Below, in pieces: positions 1 through 9,076 of a stretch of DNA of 64,000 bases. Location of the stretch: NCBI RefSeq assembly GCF_003268675.1, contig NZ_CP029378.1:7750001-7814000 (forward strand). Direction: 5' to 3'. Position numbers and translations under genes: made by a program. This DNA comes from Streptomyces bacillaris (GTDB lineage Bacteria > Actinomycetota > Actinomycetes > Streptomycetales > Streptomycetaceae). The stretch's first letter is position 1. Each line of letters opens with the position of its first letter. The notes under the pieces were generated by a model that worked only from the letters and a program-made list of their open reading frames with translations, made no database searches and was not told the origin of the DNA.

Positions 1-415
1 TCAGCGGGTACACGGCGGCCCGGCAGACGTTGTACGTGCCGTGGAGATTGGTGTCCATGACCGAACGCCATTCGTCCTCGGCCATCAGGGCGAGCGGACG
101 GTCCCGCGTGATCCCGGCCGAGGTGACGACGGCCGACAGCGGCCCGAGTTCCTCCTCGGCCGCGGAGACGAACTCCCTCACCTGCTCGGCGTCGGCCACA
201 TCGACCGGCCGGTGGAGGACCCGGGCCCCGGCCTTCTCCGCGATCAGGGCCGCCTCCGCGGCGGCCTCCGCGTCGGAGCGGTAGCAGAAAGCGATGTCGT
301 ACCCGTCCTCGGCGAGGCGGGCGACGACGGCGCGCCCGATACCGCGCGAGCCGCCGGTGACCAGGGCCACCGGGCGCGTCGAGGCATCCCCGCCCGTGGT
401 TCCGGTGCCGGTCAC
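1..415 (-). CDS. 3-oxoacyl-ACP reductase, SDR family (C-terminus outside window)
   Basis: About 138 residues of a short-chain dehydrogenase/reductase are visible; the rest lies beyond the window edge. The Rossmann start VALVTGGSRGIGRAV is near residue 15, followed by an NVD-like region (RPVDVADAEQ) and TSAGITRD, the FabG-type NAG/SAG segment. The expected reaction is NADPH-dependent reduction of a 3-oxoacyl-ACP to the 3-hydroxyacyl-ACP; the catalytic Tyr-x3-Lys would be off the edge. The GTG start overlaps the stop of the ACP gene by 4 bp (GTGA), so the two are translationally coupled. Being last in an ACP-ligase/KS/KS-like/ACP operon argues for a pathway-specific ketoreductase rather than the housekeeping FabG. 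Confidence 0.85.
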   Translation of the reverse strand, partial: MTGTGTTGGDASTRPVALVTGGSRGIGRAVVARLAEDGYDIAFCYRSDAEAAAEAALIAEKAGARVLHRPVDVADAEQVREFVSAAEEELGPLSAVVTSAGITRDRPLALMAEDEWRSVMDTNLHGTYNVCRAAVYPL

Positions 416-681
416 GTGGCGGACGCGCCGTTCAGCTCGGCCTCGATCAGCTCCCGTACCAGCCGGAAGCTGCCGATCTCGGCCAGCCGCGACTCGTCGA
501 TCTTCACGCCGTAGCGCTCCTCGACCCGGACGGCGATCTCCAGCGAGATCAGCGAGTCCACCTCCAGGTCCTCCTTGAACCGGGCGTCGTCGGTGACCTC
601 GTCCAGGGGCAGTTCCAGCGCCTCGGCGACGACGGTACGCAGTTCCTCGGCGTCGAACGCCTGGTCGGTGCGGGCGGTCAT
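412..681 (-). CDS. acyl carrier protein
   Basis: An 89-residue acidic protein with the phosphopantetheine attachment motif EVDSLISLEI; Ser43 is the modified residue. Length and the ...EERYGVKIDE... helix III region match stand-alone type II ACPs. It would carry the growing or finished acyl chain for the neighbouring ketosynthase, KS-like partner and ketoreductase. It starts 30 bp after the KS-like gene, preceded by GAAGAGGAG, and ends overlapping the reductase start. The operon also holds a second ACP domain, fused to the adenylating enzyme, so loading and extension may use different carriers (inference). Confidence 0.92.
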   Translation of the reverse strand: MTARTDQAFDAEELRTVVAEALELPLDEVTDDARFKEDLEVDSLISLEIAVRVEERYGVKIDESRLAEIGSFRLVRELIEAELNGASAT

Positions 682-711
682 GGGGCACTCCTCTTCTTCG
701 GGGGCGGGTTC

Positions 712-1665
712 TCAGGGGGTGTGATCGGGGCCGGTCAGGAACACCGCGGCGACGCCGTCGCCCTCGGGTCCGCCGCAGGTGGCCAGGACGGTGTGCCCGC
801 CGTGCGTGTCGAGGTGGGCGACGGCGGCGGCCGCCTGGAGCACGCCGAGCGCGCCGGAGGCGGCGCCGAGCCCGGCGGCGGGGTCCAGGACGGAGCCTGC
901 GGGCGGCCCGGCCGGGTCGTCCGCAGCCTCGGTCAGCCACAGGTCGGGGGTGAGGCCCCCGGCGCGGGCGACGGCACCGGCGAGGTCCGCCTCCCGGGCG
1001 CAGCCGGCCACGGTGGCGCGGATCTCGGCGCCGCGCTCGGTGGCGCGGTCGGCCGACTCCAGGACGAGGGCGACGGCGCCGTCCAGGGCCGGGGTGCCGA
1101 GCAGCTTGGTCACGATGTCGCCGGCCGGCTCCACGCCGATGACGACGGCGGTGTCGGCCCGCCCCGTGACGATCAGGGCGCGGGCCCAGTAGAGGGCGTC
1201 GAGGCCGCTGGTGGGACCGTTGCACAGGGTGACGTTGGGGCCGCGCAGGCCGTGGGCCATGGCGACCGATCCGGCGATGACGTTGCTGGAGGTCTGCGGC
1301 AGCCCGAGCGGGCTGAGGCCGAGGACGGTGTCGCGGGCGATGGTGTCCGCGAAGGAGCAGACGTTCTCCAGGATGCCGACGTTGGTGCTGACCACCACGG
1401 CGGTGGTGTCACCGGAGCCGGTGTAGCGGTCGCCGTCGAACAGACCGGCGGCCCGCAGGGCGGGGGCGGTGGCGCGGAGGGCGAGCCGGGAAGCGCGGTC
1501 CTTGTGCCGCAGGTCCCGCCCGACCAGGCCGGTGGCGGGGTCGAAGCCGCCCTCGCGGACGGTGCCGAGGAGTTCGTCGGGCAGGGTCAGGCCGGGGACG
1601 GCGAGTCCCGCCCCGGTGACGACCGCCACGCGAGCCGAGGATGCGGCGGGGTGCGCTGTGCTCAT
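712..1665 (-). CDS. ketosynthase-like protein without active-site Cys (KS-beta/chain-length-factor-like)
   Basis: A 317-residue thiolase-fold protein. Aligned by its conserved GLDAL segment with KS-alpha sequences (GC-T/S-SGLDA), the nucleophilic position reads GPTSGLDAL, so Pro replaces Cys; the only nearby Cys is three residues earlier (TLCNGP). It is also short against about 400 residues for an active KS, and I see neither HGTGT-like nor second-His (GHT/GHS) motifs. It overlaps the intact KS gene by 4 bp (ATGA), the pattern of KS-alpha/KS-beta pairs in type II PKS and aryl/alkyl polyene systems. By analogy it would form a heterodimer with that KS and shape chain length. Classical KS-beta proteins carry Gln, not Pro, so this may be a separate branch. 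Confidence 0.75.
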   Translation of the reverse strand: MSTAHPAASSARVAVVTGAGLAVPGLTLPDELLGTVREGGFDPATGLVGRDLRHKDRASRLALRATAPALRAAGLFDGDRYTGSGDTTAVVVSTNVGILENVCSFADTIARDTVLGLSPLGLPQTSSNVIAGSVAMAHGLRGPNVTLCNGPTSGLDALYWARALIVTGRADTAVVIGVEPAGDIVTKLLGTPALDGAVALVLESADRATERGAEIRATVAGCAREADLAGAVARAGGLTPDLWLTEAADDPAGPPAGSVLDPAAGLGAASGALGVLQAAAAVAHLDTHGGHTVLATCGGPEGDGVAAVFLTGPDHTP

Positions 1666-2798
1666 CGGGCTGCCTCCAGGATCGCGGCGGCGTTGATCCC
1701 GCCGAAGCCGAACGCGTCGACCTGGGCCAGCGTCAGTTCCGGTGCGGTGGCCGCGTGTTCACGGACCAGCCGCAGCCCCGCCGCCTCCTCGATCGGGTCG
1801 GTGAGGCCGAGCACGGGCGGTACCTGGCCCCGCTGGAGGGCGAGTACCGCCGTCGTCAGGCTGAGCAGACCGGAGCCGCCGAGTGTGTGGCCGGTCATCG
1901 ACTTGACCGCGGTCATGAGCGGCCCGCTCCCGGGCGGGAAGATCCGGGAGAGCACGGTGGCCTCGGTGGAGTCGTTCTTCGGGGTGCCGCTGCCGTGCAG
2001 CATGACGAGGTCGATCTCCTCGGGGGCGGCCCCGGCCAGCCGGTAGGCGTCGCGCAGGACGCGGGTGATGCCCTCGGGGTCGGGGGCGGTGGAGTGCTGG
2101 GCGTCGCAGTTGACGCCGACGCCGCGCAGCCGGGCGTGCACCGGGCGGCCGGGGGCGGCAGCGCGGGTGAGTACCACGGCGACGGCGCCCTCGCCCATCA
2201 GCATCCCGCGATGGGAGCGGTCGAAGGGGCGCAGTGCGTCGGGCACGTCGTTCTGGACCCGGTCCAGGGTCCCGAAGGCGCTCTCGCCGATCGCGTCGGT
2301 GCCCGCCACCACGACGGTGTCCGCCTCACCGAGTTCGATCAGGTCGGTGGCCATGGCCAGCGCGTACAGACCGGCCGCACAGGCGTTGGCGAAGGTATAG
2401 GTGCGGGCCGCTCCGTACTCCTCCCGCAGCGCGGTGCCGAAGTGCAGGTCGGCGGGGTCGAGGGCGGCGCCGTGGCGCCACCAGAGTTCGGCGCTGCGCT
2501 GCTCCTGGAGGGTGGTGCCGACCAGGACCGGCACATCGGTGAGATCGCGCGGGTGGCCCGCGTCGGTGAGGGCCTGGTCGATCGCGTCGACCAGCCAGCG
2601 GGTGGCGCGGCCCGGTTCGTCGACGCCCGGGAGGGCGCGGTCGGTGATCTCGTAGGCGTTCCGGGCGCGGTACTTCTCGTGGTCGAAGACCTGCAACGGT
2701 CCGCGGCCGTCGCGGCCCGCGCAGAGCGCGTCGAAGACCTCCGACGGGGTGGTGCCGTTGCAGGCGACCGCCCCCATCCCTGTGATGTCCCACGTCAT
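1662..2798 (-). CDS. beta-ketoacyl synthase (KS-alpha type)
   Basis: A 378-residue condensing enzyme with the full Cys-His-His set: Cys140 in FANACAAGLYAL, His268 in MLHGSGTPKND and His304 in KSMTGHTLGGSG. It ends with the usual FGFGGINAA loop. The reaction is decarboxylative Claisen condensation of malonyl-ACP onto an acyl thioester. It overlaps both the upstream ACP-ligase gene and the downstream KS-like gene by 4 bp, so expression of all three is coupled. With a Cys-less partner, one ACP and one reductase, the system resembles discrete (type II) PKS or polyene synthases. No dehydratase or enoyl reductase is visible in the window. Confidence 0.88.
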   Translation of the reverse strand: MTWDITGMGAVACNGTTPSEVFDALCAGRDGRGPLQVFDHEKYRARNAYEITDRALPGVDEPGRATRWLVDAIDQALTDAGHPRDLTDVPVLVGTTLQEQRSAELWWRHGAALDPADLHFGTALREEYGAARTYTFANACAAGLYALAMATDLIELGEADTVVVAGTDAIGESAFGTLDRVQNDVPDALRPFDRSHRGMLMGEGAVAVVLTRAAAPGRPVHARLRGVGVNCDAQHSTAPDPEGITRVLRDAYRLAGAAPEEIDLVMLHGSGTPKNDSTEATVLSRIFPPGSGPLMTAVKSMTGHTLGGSGLLSLTTAVLALQRGQVPPVLGLTDPIEEAAGLRLVREHAATAPELTLAQVDAFGFGGINAAAILEAAR

Positions 2799-4822
2799 GA
2801 TGCCTGCTCACGCAATCTGTAGGCGGCCACCTTGCCGGTGGCCGTGGATGGCAGTGCGTCGACGAACTCGACCCGGGCCGGGCGTTTGTAGAGGGCGAGG
2901 TCGGCGCGGACCGTTGCCCGGAGGGCGCGGCGAATCGTTTCCTCGTCGGCCCCCGTCTCCGGGACCACGAAGGCGACGGCACACTCCAGGCCGTCGGCGT
3001 CGAGACCGCCGACCACGGCGCAGTCGCGGAGACCGGGGACCGTACGGAGCACCGCCTCGATCTCCGCGGGCGGCACCTTGTAGCCGCCGAGGTTGAGGAT
3101 GTCGTCGGCCCGGCACAGATGGGTCAGGGTGCCGTCGGCCTCACGGCGGACCAGGTCGCCCGTGTAGGCGCCGCCGTCGGTGAAGGTGGTCCGGTCGTCG
3201 TCGGGGCGGTCGAGGTAGCCGAGCGCGACGGTCGGTCCCGCGATGTGCAGGCGGCCCTCGGTGCCGTCGGGCACCGGCCTGCCGTGCTCGTCGCGGACGG
3301 TGGCGGTGGTGCCGGGCACCGCCAGCCCGGCGCGCCCGGGCATCGGCCGGTCCGGCGGGGTGGCGACGACGACGTGCATGACCTCGGTGGCACCGAGGCA
3401 GTTCATCACCGGGGCGCCGAAGACGTCCTGGATACGCTGGTTGAGGTCGGCCGGGCAGTTCTCACCGGCGGTCAGGCACAGGCGCAGCGCGGCCACCGCC
3501 TCGTCCCCCGGGCGGAGGGTGCCGAGGAGGGCCGCGTAGAGGCGGGGGACGGAGCAGAGCACGGTGGGACGGTGGCGGCGCAGCGCGGCCCGGACGCTGT
3601 GGAGGTCGACGGCGCCGCCGATCAGCGCGGTGGTGGCCCCGGCGTCGAGCGCGCACAGGACGGAGCTGCCGAAGCCGTAGCCGAAGGACATCCGGGCGGT
3701 GGAGAGCACGATGTCGTCGGCGTCCAGGGCGAGCAGGCCGCCGAAGCCGTCCAGCATCGCGGTGATCGCGGAGGCGGCGTGCCGTAGGCCCTTGGGGCGG
3801 CCGGTGCTGCCGGAGGTGTACTGGATCAGGGCGGTCCGGCCGGGACGGTGTCCGGTGGAGGGCCGGGCGAGGTCGGGGCGGTTCGCCGCGTTGGGGCCGC
3901 CGGTACGGATGCCGGCGCGTACGGCGTCACCCGTGAGCAGCACCGCCGCTGCGGGCGGGACGGCCGGTGCGGCGTCGAGGTGGACGACCTCGGCCGCGCA
4001 GTCGGCGGCGACGGGAGCGAGGCCGGCCTCGCCGAGCATCGGGCTGACCGGGACGGGCACAGAGCCGTGCCACCACAGGCCGAGGACGGCGGCGACGGTG
4101 GCCACGGAGTCCTCGGCCACGACGAGGGCACGGGCGCCGGGTGCGACACCGTGGGCGAGCAGCGCACCGGCGTAGCCACGCGCCGCCTCGTACAGCGCCC
4201 GGTAGGAGACCGCGCCGAGGCCGGGGTCGAGATAGGCGGTACGGTCACCGTGACCGGCCGCGAGATGACGGCCGACGAGTCTGTCCACCAGGTCGATCCC
4301 GGCGGCCGGGTCGATCCCGGTGGAGACGGGCGCCCTGCCCGGGCGGTCGGCCGACGCGGAGACGCCGGGCCCCGCGTACGGCACCGCAGGGCGCTGGGCC
4401 GGGCGCGGTGAGGGCGGCGCGGGCCGTGACGAGGACAGCGGGGACGGCCCGGGAACGGCCGGGGGCGGCGCGGTCCGGACCCCGGCGGACGGCCCCACGG
4501 TGGACCGTGCGGCCTCCGGAACCGCGACCCGGGCTTCCGGAACCGAGACCCCGGCACTCGCCCCAGCGGCAAGCGGGAGCCGGGCGTCCAGCAGTACGGC
4601 GGCGCCGTGAGCGCTGTCGATCCCGCTCGCCTCCTCGTCGCTCAGCGCAACACCGAAGGCCCACTCGACCCGGGCCGCGAACTCGACCTTCTCCAGCGAA
4701 TCCATCTTCAGGTCGTGCTGGAAGGAAGCCTCGGCCGTCACCTCCGCGAGGTCCAGTTCGAGGACGGATGCAACGATGTGGCGCAGCCGCTCCACGGCAT
4801 CGGATATCCGTTCAGACGACAC
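2795..4822 (-). CDS. ACP-acyl/aryl adenylating enzyme fusion
   Basis: A 675-residue two-domain protein. Residues 1-80 are a carrier domain with Ser42 in HDLKMDSLEKVEF; a Pro/Ala/Ser-rich linker of about 90 residues follows; the rest is an ANL-superfamily ligase with the P-loop YTSGSTGRPKG, the YTGDLVRR hinge region, LNLGGYKVPPAEIE and the C-terminal catalytic Lys in STATGKVAAYR. It should adenylate a carboxylic acid and load it on its own pantetheine arm, probably as starter-unit loading. The GTG start at 4822 has AAGGAG nine bases upstream; the frame stays open to 5170 without an ACP-like sequence, so I rejected longer starts. It is the first gene of the leftward operon. Substrate not deducible by eye. 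Confidence 0.85.
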   Translation of the reverse strand: MSSERISDAVERLRHIVASVLELDLAEVTAEASFQHDLKMDSLEKVEFAARVEWAFGVALSDEEASGIDSAHGAAVLLDARLPLAAGASAGVSVPEARVAVPEAARSTVGPSAGVRTAPPPAVPGPSPLSSSRPAPPSPRPAQRPAVPYAGPGVSASADRPGRAPVSTGIDPAAGIDLVDRLVGRHLAAGHGDRTAYLDPGLGAVSYRALYEAARGYAGALLAHGVAPGARALVVAEDSVATVAAVLGLWWHGSVPVPVSPMLGEAGLAPVAADCAAEVVHLDAAPAVPPAAAVLLTGDAVRAGIRTGGPNAANRPDLARPSTGHRPGRTALIQYTSGSTGRPKGLRHAASAITAMLDGFGGLLALDADDIVLSTARMSFGYGFGSSVLCALDAGATTALIGGAVDLHSVRAALRRHRPTVLCSVPRLYAALLGTLRPGDEAVAALRLCLTAGENCPADLNQRIQDVFGAPVMNCLGATEVMHVVVATPPDRPMPGRAGLAVPGTTATVRDEHGRPVPDGTEGRLHIAGPTVALGYLDRPDDDRTTFTDGGAYTGDLVRREADGTLTHLCRADDILNLGGYKVPPAEIEAVLRTVPGLRDCAVVGGLDADGLECAVAFVVPETGADEETIRRALRATVRADLALYKRPARVEFVDALPSTATGKVAAYRLREQAS

Positions 4823-5234
4823 GCGACGCGCTCCTTGTCGGGCTGCACGAGGGCCGGCAGCCACGGCTTGCGGTCGGCTCCGGTGGAATTCGGCAGGAAC
4901 GTAGCCGGGCGTGCATCGGCCCGTCAGCGACCCTGCACTGAGTTCGTCAAGTCCGATCCAGCCGCGTACAGACACCTTTCGGCCCTTCCACAGGCCCATC
5001 GGGGCTTCAGGGCGTGGCATATACGGCATTTCCGGCGCCACACCCTCGCGGCCGCGCCGACCTGACGCACTTTCGCCGGGCGATGGCCATGGCGGAGAAG
5101 CCACTTGTAACTTCTGCACGCGCTGCCGCCGCGGACCGACGCCCCACAGGTCCGTCGCGTCGGCCGGCACGCGTTACGCGGAGGGTCGCGCCGCCGACAC
5201 CAGAAAGCCCGCCCGACCGAGACCAGGGGAATCG
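4823..5234. promoter_or_regulatory. divergent promoter region of the biosynthetic operons
   Basis: A 412-bp gap between the leftward ACP-ligase operon and the rightward ligase-thioesterase pair. Only the two ribosome binding sites are clear (AAGGAG for the left gene, AGGGGA for the right). No convincing gene is present. As the only gap between the two arms it must hold both promoters. No regulator of the cluster is encoded in the visible part. Confidence 0.5.
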
Positions 5235-6950
5235 ATGCCGCTCACGTCCACACCGCTGCTGTCCCCCGAAGCACGTCTCCGGCTCGCGGAGCTCCCCGGT
5301 CTCGGGGGCGGCAACGCCTGGCGGATCGCCGCGGAGACGAACCCCGCGGCCGACCTGCCGGTGCTGCTCGCCGACCGGCCGCTGACGGGACCGGACGGCA
5401 CCCTTCGACGGGAGTTCAGCCTGCGCGAGCTGGACGCCCTGGCGGACGCCTGGTCGGCCTGGTACCTGGACCGGGGAGTGGGGCCGCGCGACCGGGTGTC
5501 GATCTATCTGGAGGACACCTTCGCGTACCAGGTCCACCTGACCGCGCTTGCCCGCATCGGTGCGATCGGGGTCCTGATCAACGGGCGGATGCGGCCCGGC
5601 CTCGCCCTCGGGCTGGTCCGGCGCACCGGATCGGTGGGGCTGTTCACCGACAGGGAACGGCTCGCCCTGCTCGCCGGGAAGGAGCGCGAGCTGCCGGAAC
5701 TGCGCTGGACCGCCCTGGACGAGGAGGTGGGCACCCTCGGCGTCCGCGCCCCGAAGCCCTCCCAGCTGTACCGGCACGGGGACGACGACCCTGTCGTCAT
5801 CTGTCACTCCTCCGGCACCACCGGCAACCCCAAGCCGGTCGTCTGGGCGCACCGGCAGAGCGTCGCCGGGGCCCGCTTCCGGCTGGTCAACCACCCGGAG
5901 CAGGAAGGCACCCTCGTACTGGCCGGAGCCCCGCAGTCGCACTCCAGCGCCATCGCGTTCACCTTCTACTCGCTACTGGCCGGGGTGCCCACCATCGGCT
6001 GGTCCGACCCGACCGGACCGGGCATCGCACGCGGCTGCGCCACCCACCGGCCGAACGTCGTGCTCGCTTTCAACGAGGCACTGTCGCACCTGGCCACCCA
6101 CGAGCCGGAGCCGGCCGACTTCGACTCCGTCGCGGTGTGGGTGAACCTCGGTGACTGCGGCCACGACGCGCACATGCGCCGGCTGATGCGGCTGGGGCAC
6201 ACCACCGCCCCCGACGGCACCCGCACACCGGGCTCGATCATCGACGACGGTCTGGGCTCCTCCGAGCTGGGCTGGGCAGCGCTGCGCCGCGTCCTCACCG
6301 CCGACACCCCGCCCAGGGCCCGGCATCTGGGTACCCGGGTGCCGATCGGCGAGGTCGCGGTCCTGCGCGAGGACGGCACCGAGGCGGCGGCCGACGAGGT
6401 GGGCCTGCTCGGGGTCCGCAGCGAGGCGCTCGCGCACGGCTACTGGAACGACTCCGACACCACGTACCGCACGATGCTCGCGGGCTACTGGCTCTCCGGC
6501 GACCTGGTGCGCCGCTCGGCCGACGGCGAGTTCTTCCACGTGGACCGGGCGGTCGACCGCATCCGGACCGAGGCGGGCGACGGCTACTCGGCGCTGATGG
6601 AGGAGGAACTCCTGCTCGCCGTCGAGGAGCTGGCGGACTGCTCGGTCGTCGCGGCCCAGGACCGCGGCCGGACCGTCCCGGCGGCGATCGTGACGCTGCG
6701 CCGGGAGACCACGGCCGAGGACCTGCTGCGGCGGGCCAACGCCGCCCTGGACCGGGCCGGTCAGCCGCGACTGGCCCTGCTGGAGATAGCGCCGACACCC
6801 GAAGCGATTCCGCTCGGCCCGACCGGCAAGGTACTGAAGCGCCGACTGCGCGAGAAGTACGCCGCGTTGGAGGAGTACCGCCCCGCCGACCCCAAGGCGG
6901 TGGCCGTCACGGCGGCGGTGGGCCACGGTACGACGGAGGCCCTGGCATGA
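5235..6950 (+). CDS. acyl-CoA/ACP synthetase-like adenylating enzyme (ANL superfamily)
   Basis: A 571-residue ANL enzyme with the phosphate loop CHSSGTTGNPKPVVW (Pro follows the usual Lys), the hinge YWLSGDLVRR and a C-terminal GPTGKVLKRRLREKY carrying the catalytic Lys. Between them the usual A5 motif is replaced by IIDDGLGSSELGWAAL. The ATG at 5235 has AGGGGA upstream; the frame continues open to 4911 but that part looks non-coding. It overlaps the thioesterase gene by 4 bp. It would activate a carboxylate as AMP ester for transfer to CoA, an ACP or an amine. It is the second adenylating enzyme in the cluster, so either two building blocks are activated or one acts on the finished chain. 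Confidence 0.85.
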   Translation: MPLTSTPLLSPEARLRLAELPGLGGGNAWRIAAETNPAADLPVLLADRPLTGPDGTLRREFSLRELDALADAWSAWYLDRGVGPRDRVSIYLEDTFAYQVHLTALARIGAIGVLINGRMRPGLALGLVRRTGSVGLFTDRERLALLAGKERELPELRWTALDEEVGTLGVRAPKPSQLYRHGDDDPVVICHSSGTTGNPKPVVWAHRQSVAGARFRLVNHPEQEGTLVLAGAPQSHSSAIAFTFYSLLAGVPTIGWSDPTGPGIARGCATHRPNVVLAFNEALSHLATHEPEPADFDSVAVWVNLGDCGHDAHMRRLMRLGHTTAPDGTRTPGSIIDDGLGSSELGWAALRRVLTADTPPRARHLGTRVPIGEVAVLREDGTEAAADEVGLLGVRSEALAHGYWNDSDTTYRTMLAGYWLSGDLVRRSADGEFFHVDRAVDRIRTEAGDGYSALMEEELLLAVEELADCSVVAAQDRGRTVPAAIVTLRRETTAEDLLRRANAALDRAGQPRLALLEIAPTPEAIPLGPTGKVLKRRLREKYAALEEYRPADPKAVAVTAAVGHGTTEALA

Positions 6951-7399
6951 CCACCTTCGCCGCGCCGCCCGCCCCCGAGGCGGGCCCGGAGGTCGTTGCC
7001 GCCTGGGTGAACGAGGCCGGCTCCGACACCCTGGCCGGCCGGATGGGCCTGACCTTCCTGGAGGCGGCCCCCCGGCGGGTGGTGGCGACCATGCCGGTCA
7101 CCGGCAACACCCAGTTGCAGCGGATGCTGCACGGCGGCGCCTCCGCCGTCCTGGCCGAGTCGCTGGGCTCGCTGGGCGCGGCGCTGCACGCGGGGGAGGG
7201 CCGGATCGCCGTCGGGGTGGACATCAACGCCACCCACCACCTGCCCGTCCGCTCGGGCACCGTGACCGGAGTGGCGACAGCCCTGCACCTGGGCGCGAGC
7301 ACCGCCAGCTACGAGGTCGTGATCACCGACGAGGCGGGCCGCCGGGTCTGCACCGCACGGATCACGTGTGCGATCCACGGGAGGCGCAAGCGCTGCTGA
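6947..7399 (+). CDS. hotdog-fold acyl-CoA/ACP thioesterase (PaaI/MenI-like)
   Basis: A 150-residue single hotdog domain. The family signature is clear: Gln/Met-rich strand, LHGGASAVLAESLGS (catalytic Glu71 after HGG at 62-64), VGVDINATHH, then RSGTVTG and a C-terminal ...CTARITCAI strand. It is closest in pattern to MenI/YdiI and EntH thioesterases, which hydrolyse aryl- or acyl-CoA and free misloaded carriers. The ATG overlaps the upstream ligase stop (ATGA), so the two are translationally coupled. Likely roles are proofreading of the ligases' products or release of the final acyl chain. Confidence 0.85.
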   Translation: MTTFAAPPAPEAGPEVVAAWVNEAGSDTLAGRMGLTFLEAAPRRVVATMPVTGNTQLQRMLHGGASAVLAESLGSLGAALHAGEGRIAVGVDINATHHLPVRSGTVTGVATALHLGASTASYEVVITDEAGRRVCTARITCAIHGRRKRC

Positions 7400-7567
7400 C
7401 CCACCGCGCTGGCCGATGACGCCCGGCCCCCGCTCCCGTACGAGAACGCCCCCCCACCCCCGTAAACGCACCCGCCCCCGCACAAGCCTCCTCCCCGCCC
7501 CGAGCGACAGATTCCCCTTCTCCCCGTCCGTCACAGCCGCCGGGCCACACAGGCCCCGAGGAGTGCC

Positions 7568-9040
7568 ATGACCACGCTTCACGACCCGAACGAGCCGGAC
7601 ACGGCCGCTCCTCCCCTCCTGCGGCGCACCGGGCCGGTGCTGCTCGTCCTGCTGTCGGCGATGTTCTTCGCCCAGTTCGACTTTTTCGTGGTGAACGTGG
7701 CCGCTCCCTCCCTGGAGAGCAGCATCAACGCCGATCCGGCCGCGCTGGAACTCATCGTCGGGGGCTACGCGTTCGCGTACGCGGGAGGGATGATCACCGC
7801 CGGGCGGCTGGGCGACCGCTACGGGCACCGGCTGCTGTTCATCATCGGCACGCTCGCCTTCGGGTTCACCTCGCTGCTGTGCGGACTGGCCGTCACCCCC
7901 GGGCAGCTGATCGCCGCCCGCCTGGCCCAGGGACTCGCCGGGGCGGTCATGGTGCCGCCCGTGCTGGCCGTCATCACCGCGTACTTCCCCAACGAGAAGA
8001 AGGGGAAGGCGATGGCCTGGTACGGCGCCGCCGCCGGCCTGGGGTCCATCGCCGGCCAGGTGCTCGGCGGCGCGCTGATCTCGGCCGACTTCGCCGGACT
8101 CGGCTGGCGCACCATCTTCCTGATCAACGTACCGTTCTGCCTGGTCATCGCGTTCGCCGCTCTTCGGGTGCTCCCCGCACACGTCAGCCGGATCCGGGCG
8201 GGCCTCGACCCGGTCGGCGCGGTCGGCGTCTCGTTCGCGCTCGCCCTGCTGCTGGTTCCGCTGACCATGGGCCATGTCTCCGGCTGGCCGGCCTGGACCT
8301 GGGTCAGCATGGCCCTGGCCGTTCCCGTCATGGTGGCGACGCTGCGGTGGGAGCGGGCGCTGGAGGCCCGCGGCGGCAATCCGGTGCTCGTGCTCTCCCT
8401 GTTCCGCAGCGACTCCTTCCGCGGCGGGGTGATCGCGGGCGCGGCGTTCATGCTCTACTTCGGCAGCTTCATGTTCACCCTGACGCTGCTCCTGCAGTCC
8501 GGGCTGAAGCTGGACCCGTTCGAGGCCGGACTGATGTTCTCCCCGATGGGCGTGCTGTTCACCGCCACCTCGATGATCGGCGGCCGGCTGACGGCACGCT
8601 GGGGCATGAACGCCCTGGTGGTCTCCGGAGGGGTGACCGCGCTCGGACTGGCGCTGCTGGCCGTGCCGCTGGCCGTTTCGGACTCCCCGGTCGGCCTGCC
8701 GTGGGTGGTGTTCTGCCTCTGCCTGGTCGGCGCGGGCAACGGTGTCGTGCTGCCCGCCCTGTTCGGCGCCGCGCTCATCAACGTCCCTCCGCAGGACGCC
8801 GGGACGGCCTCCGGCATCCTCACCACCACCCAGCAGTTCGCCAGCGCGGCCGGAGTCGCGGCGATCGGCGCGCTGTTCTTCACGGTGGCGGGCAACCGGC
8901 CCACCACGGCCGACTGGTCCCTCGCGATGGCCTGGGCGACCGCCGCGAGTTTCCTGCTCGTCCTCGTCGTGATGTGGACGACCTGGACGTTCAAGCGTTT
9001 CAGCCCGCCTCCGGCCAAGCGGTCCGCCGCACAGGGCTGA
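7568..9040 (+). CDS. MFS drug/metabolite exporter, DHA2 (14-TMS) family
   Basis: A 490-residue polytopic membrane protein. Motif A (AGRLGDRYGHR) follows TM2, a motif C-like Gly-rich stretch (GAAAGLGSIAGQVLGGAL) lies in the fifth helix region, and the hydrophobic profile fits 14 helices, matching EmrB/QacA-type proton antiporters. The start ATG is preceded by GAGGAGTGCC. It lies between the thioesterase and the asparagine-synthetase-like gene in the same direction, with a 168-bp gap before it that may hold its own promoter. It probably exports the cluster product and gives self-resistance. Confidence 0.88.
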   Translation: MTTLHDPNEPDTAAPPLLRRTGPVLLVLLSAMFFAQFDFFVVNVAAPSLESSINADPAALELIVGGYAFAYAGGMITAGRLGDRYGHRLLFIIGTLAFGFTSLLCGLAVTPGQLIAARLAQGLAGAVMVPPVLAVITAYFPNEKKGKAMAWYGAAAGLGSIAGQVLGGALISADFAGLGWRTIFLINVPFCLVIAFAALRVLPAHVSRIRAGLDPVGAVGVSFALALLLVPLTMGHVSGWPAWTWVSMALAVPVMVATLRWERALEARGGNPVLVLSLFRSDSFRGGVIAGAAFMLYFGSFMFTLTLLLQSGLKLDPFEAGLMFSPMGVLFTATSMIGGRLTARWGMNALVVSGGVTALGLALLAVPLAVSDSPVGLPWVVFCLCLVGAGNGVVLPALFGAALINVPPQDAGTASGILTTTQQFASAAGVAAIGALFFTVAGNRPTTADWSLAMAWATAASFLLVLVVMWTTWTFKRFSPPPAKRSAAQG

Positions 9041-9076
9041 CCCCCGTCCCACCACGTCGAGAGAGGCCACATCAAC

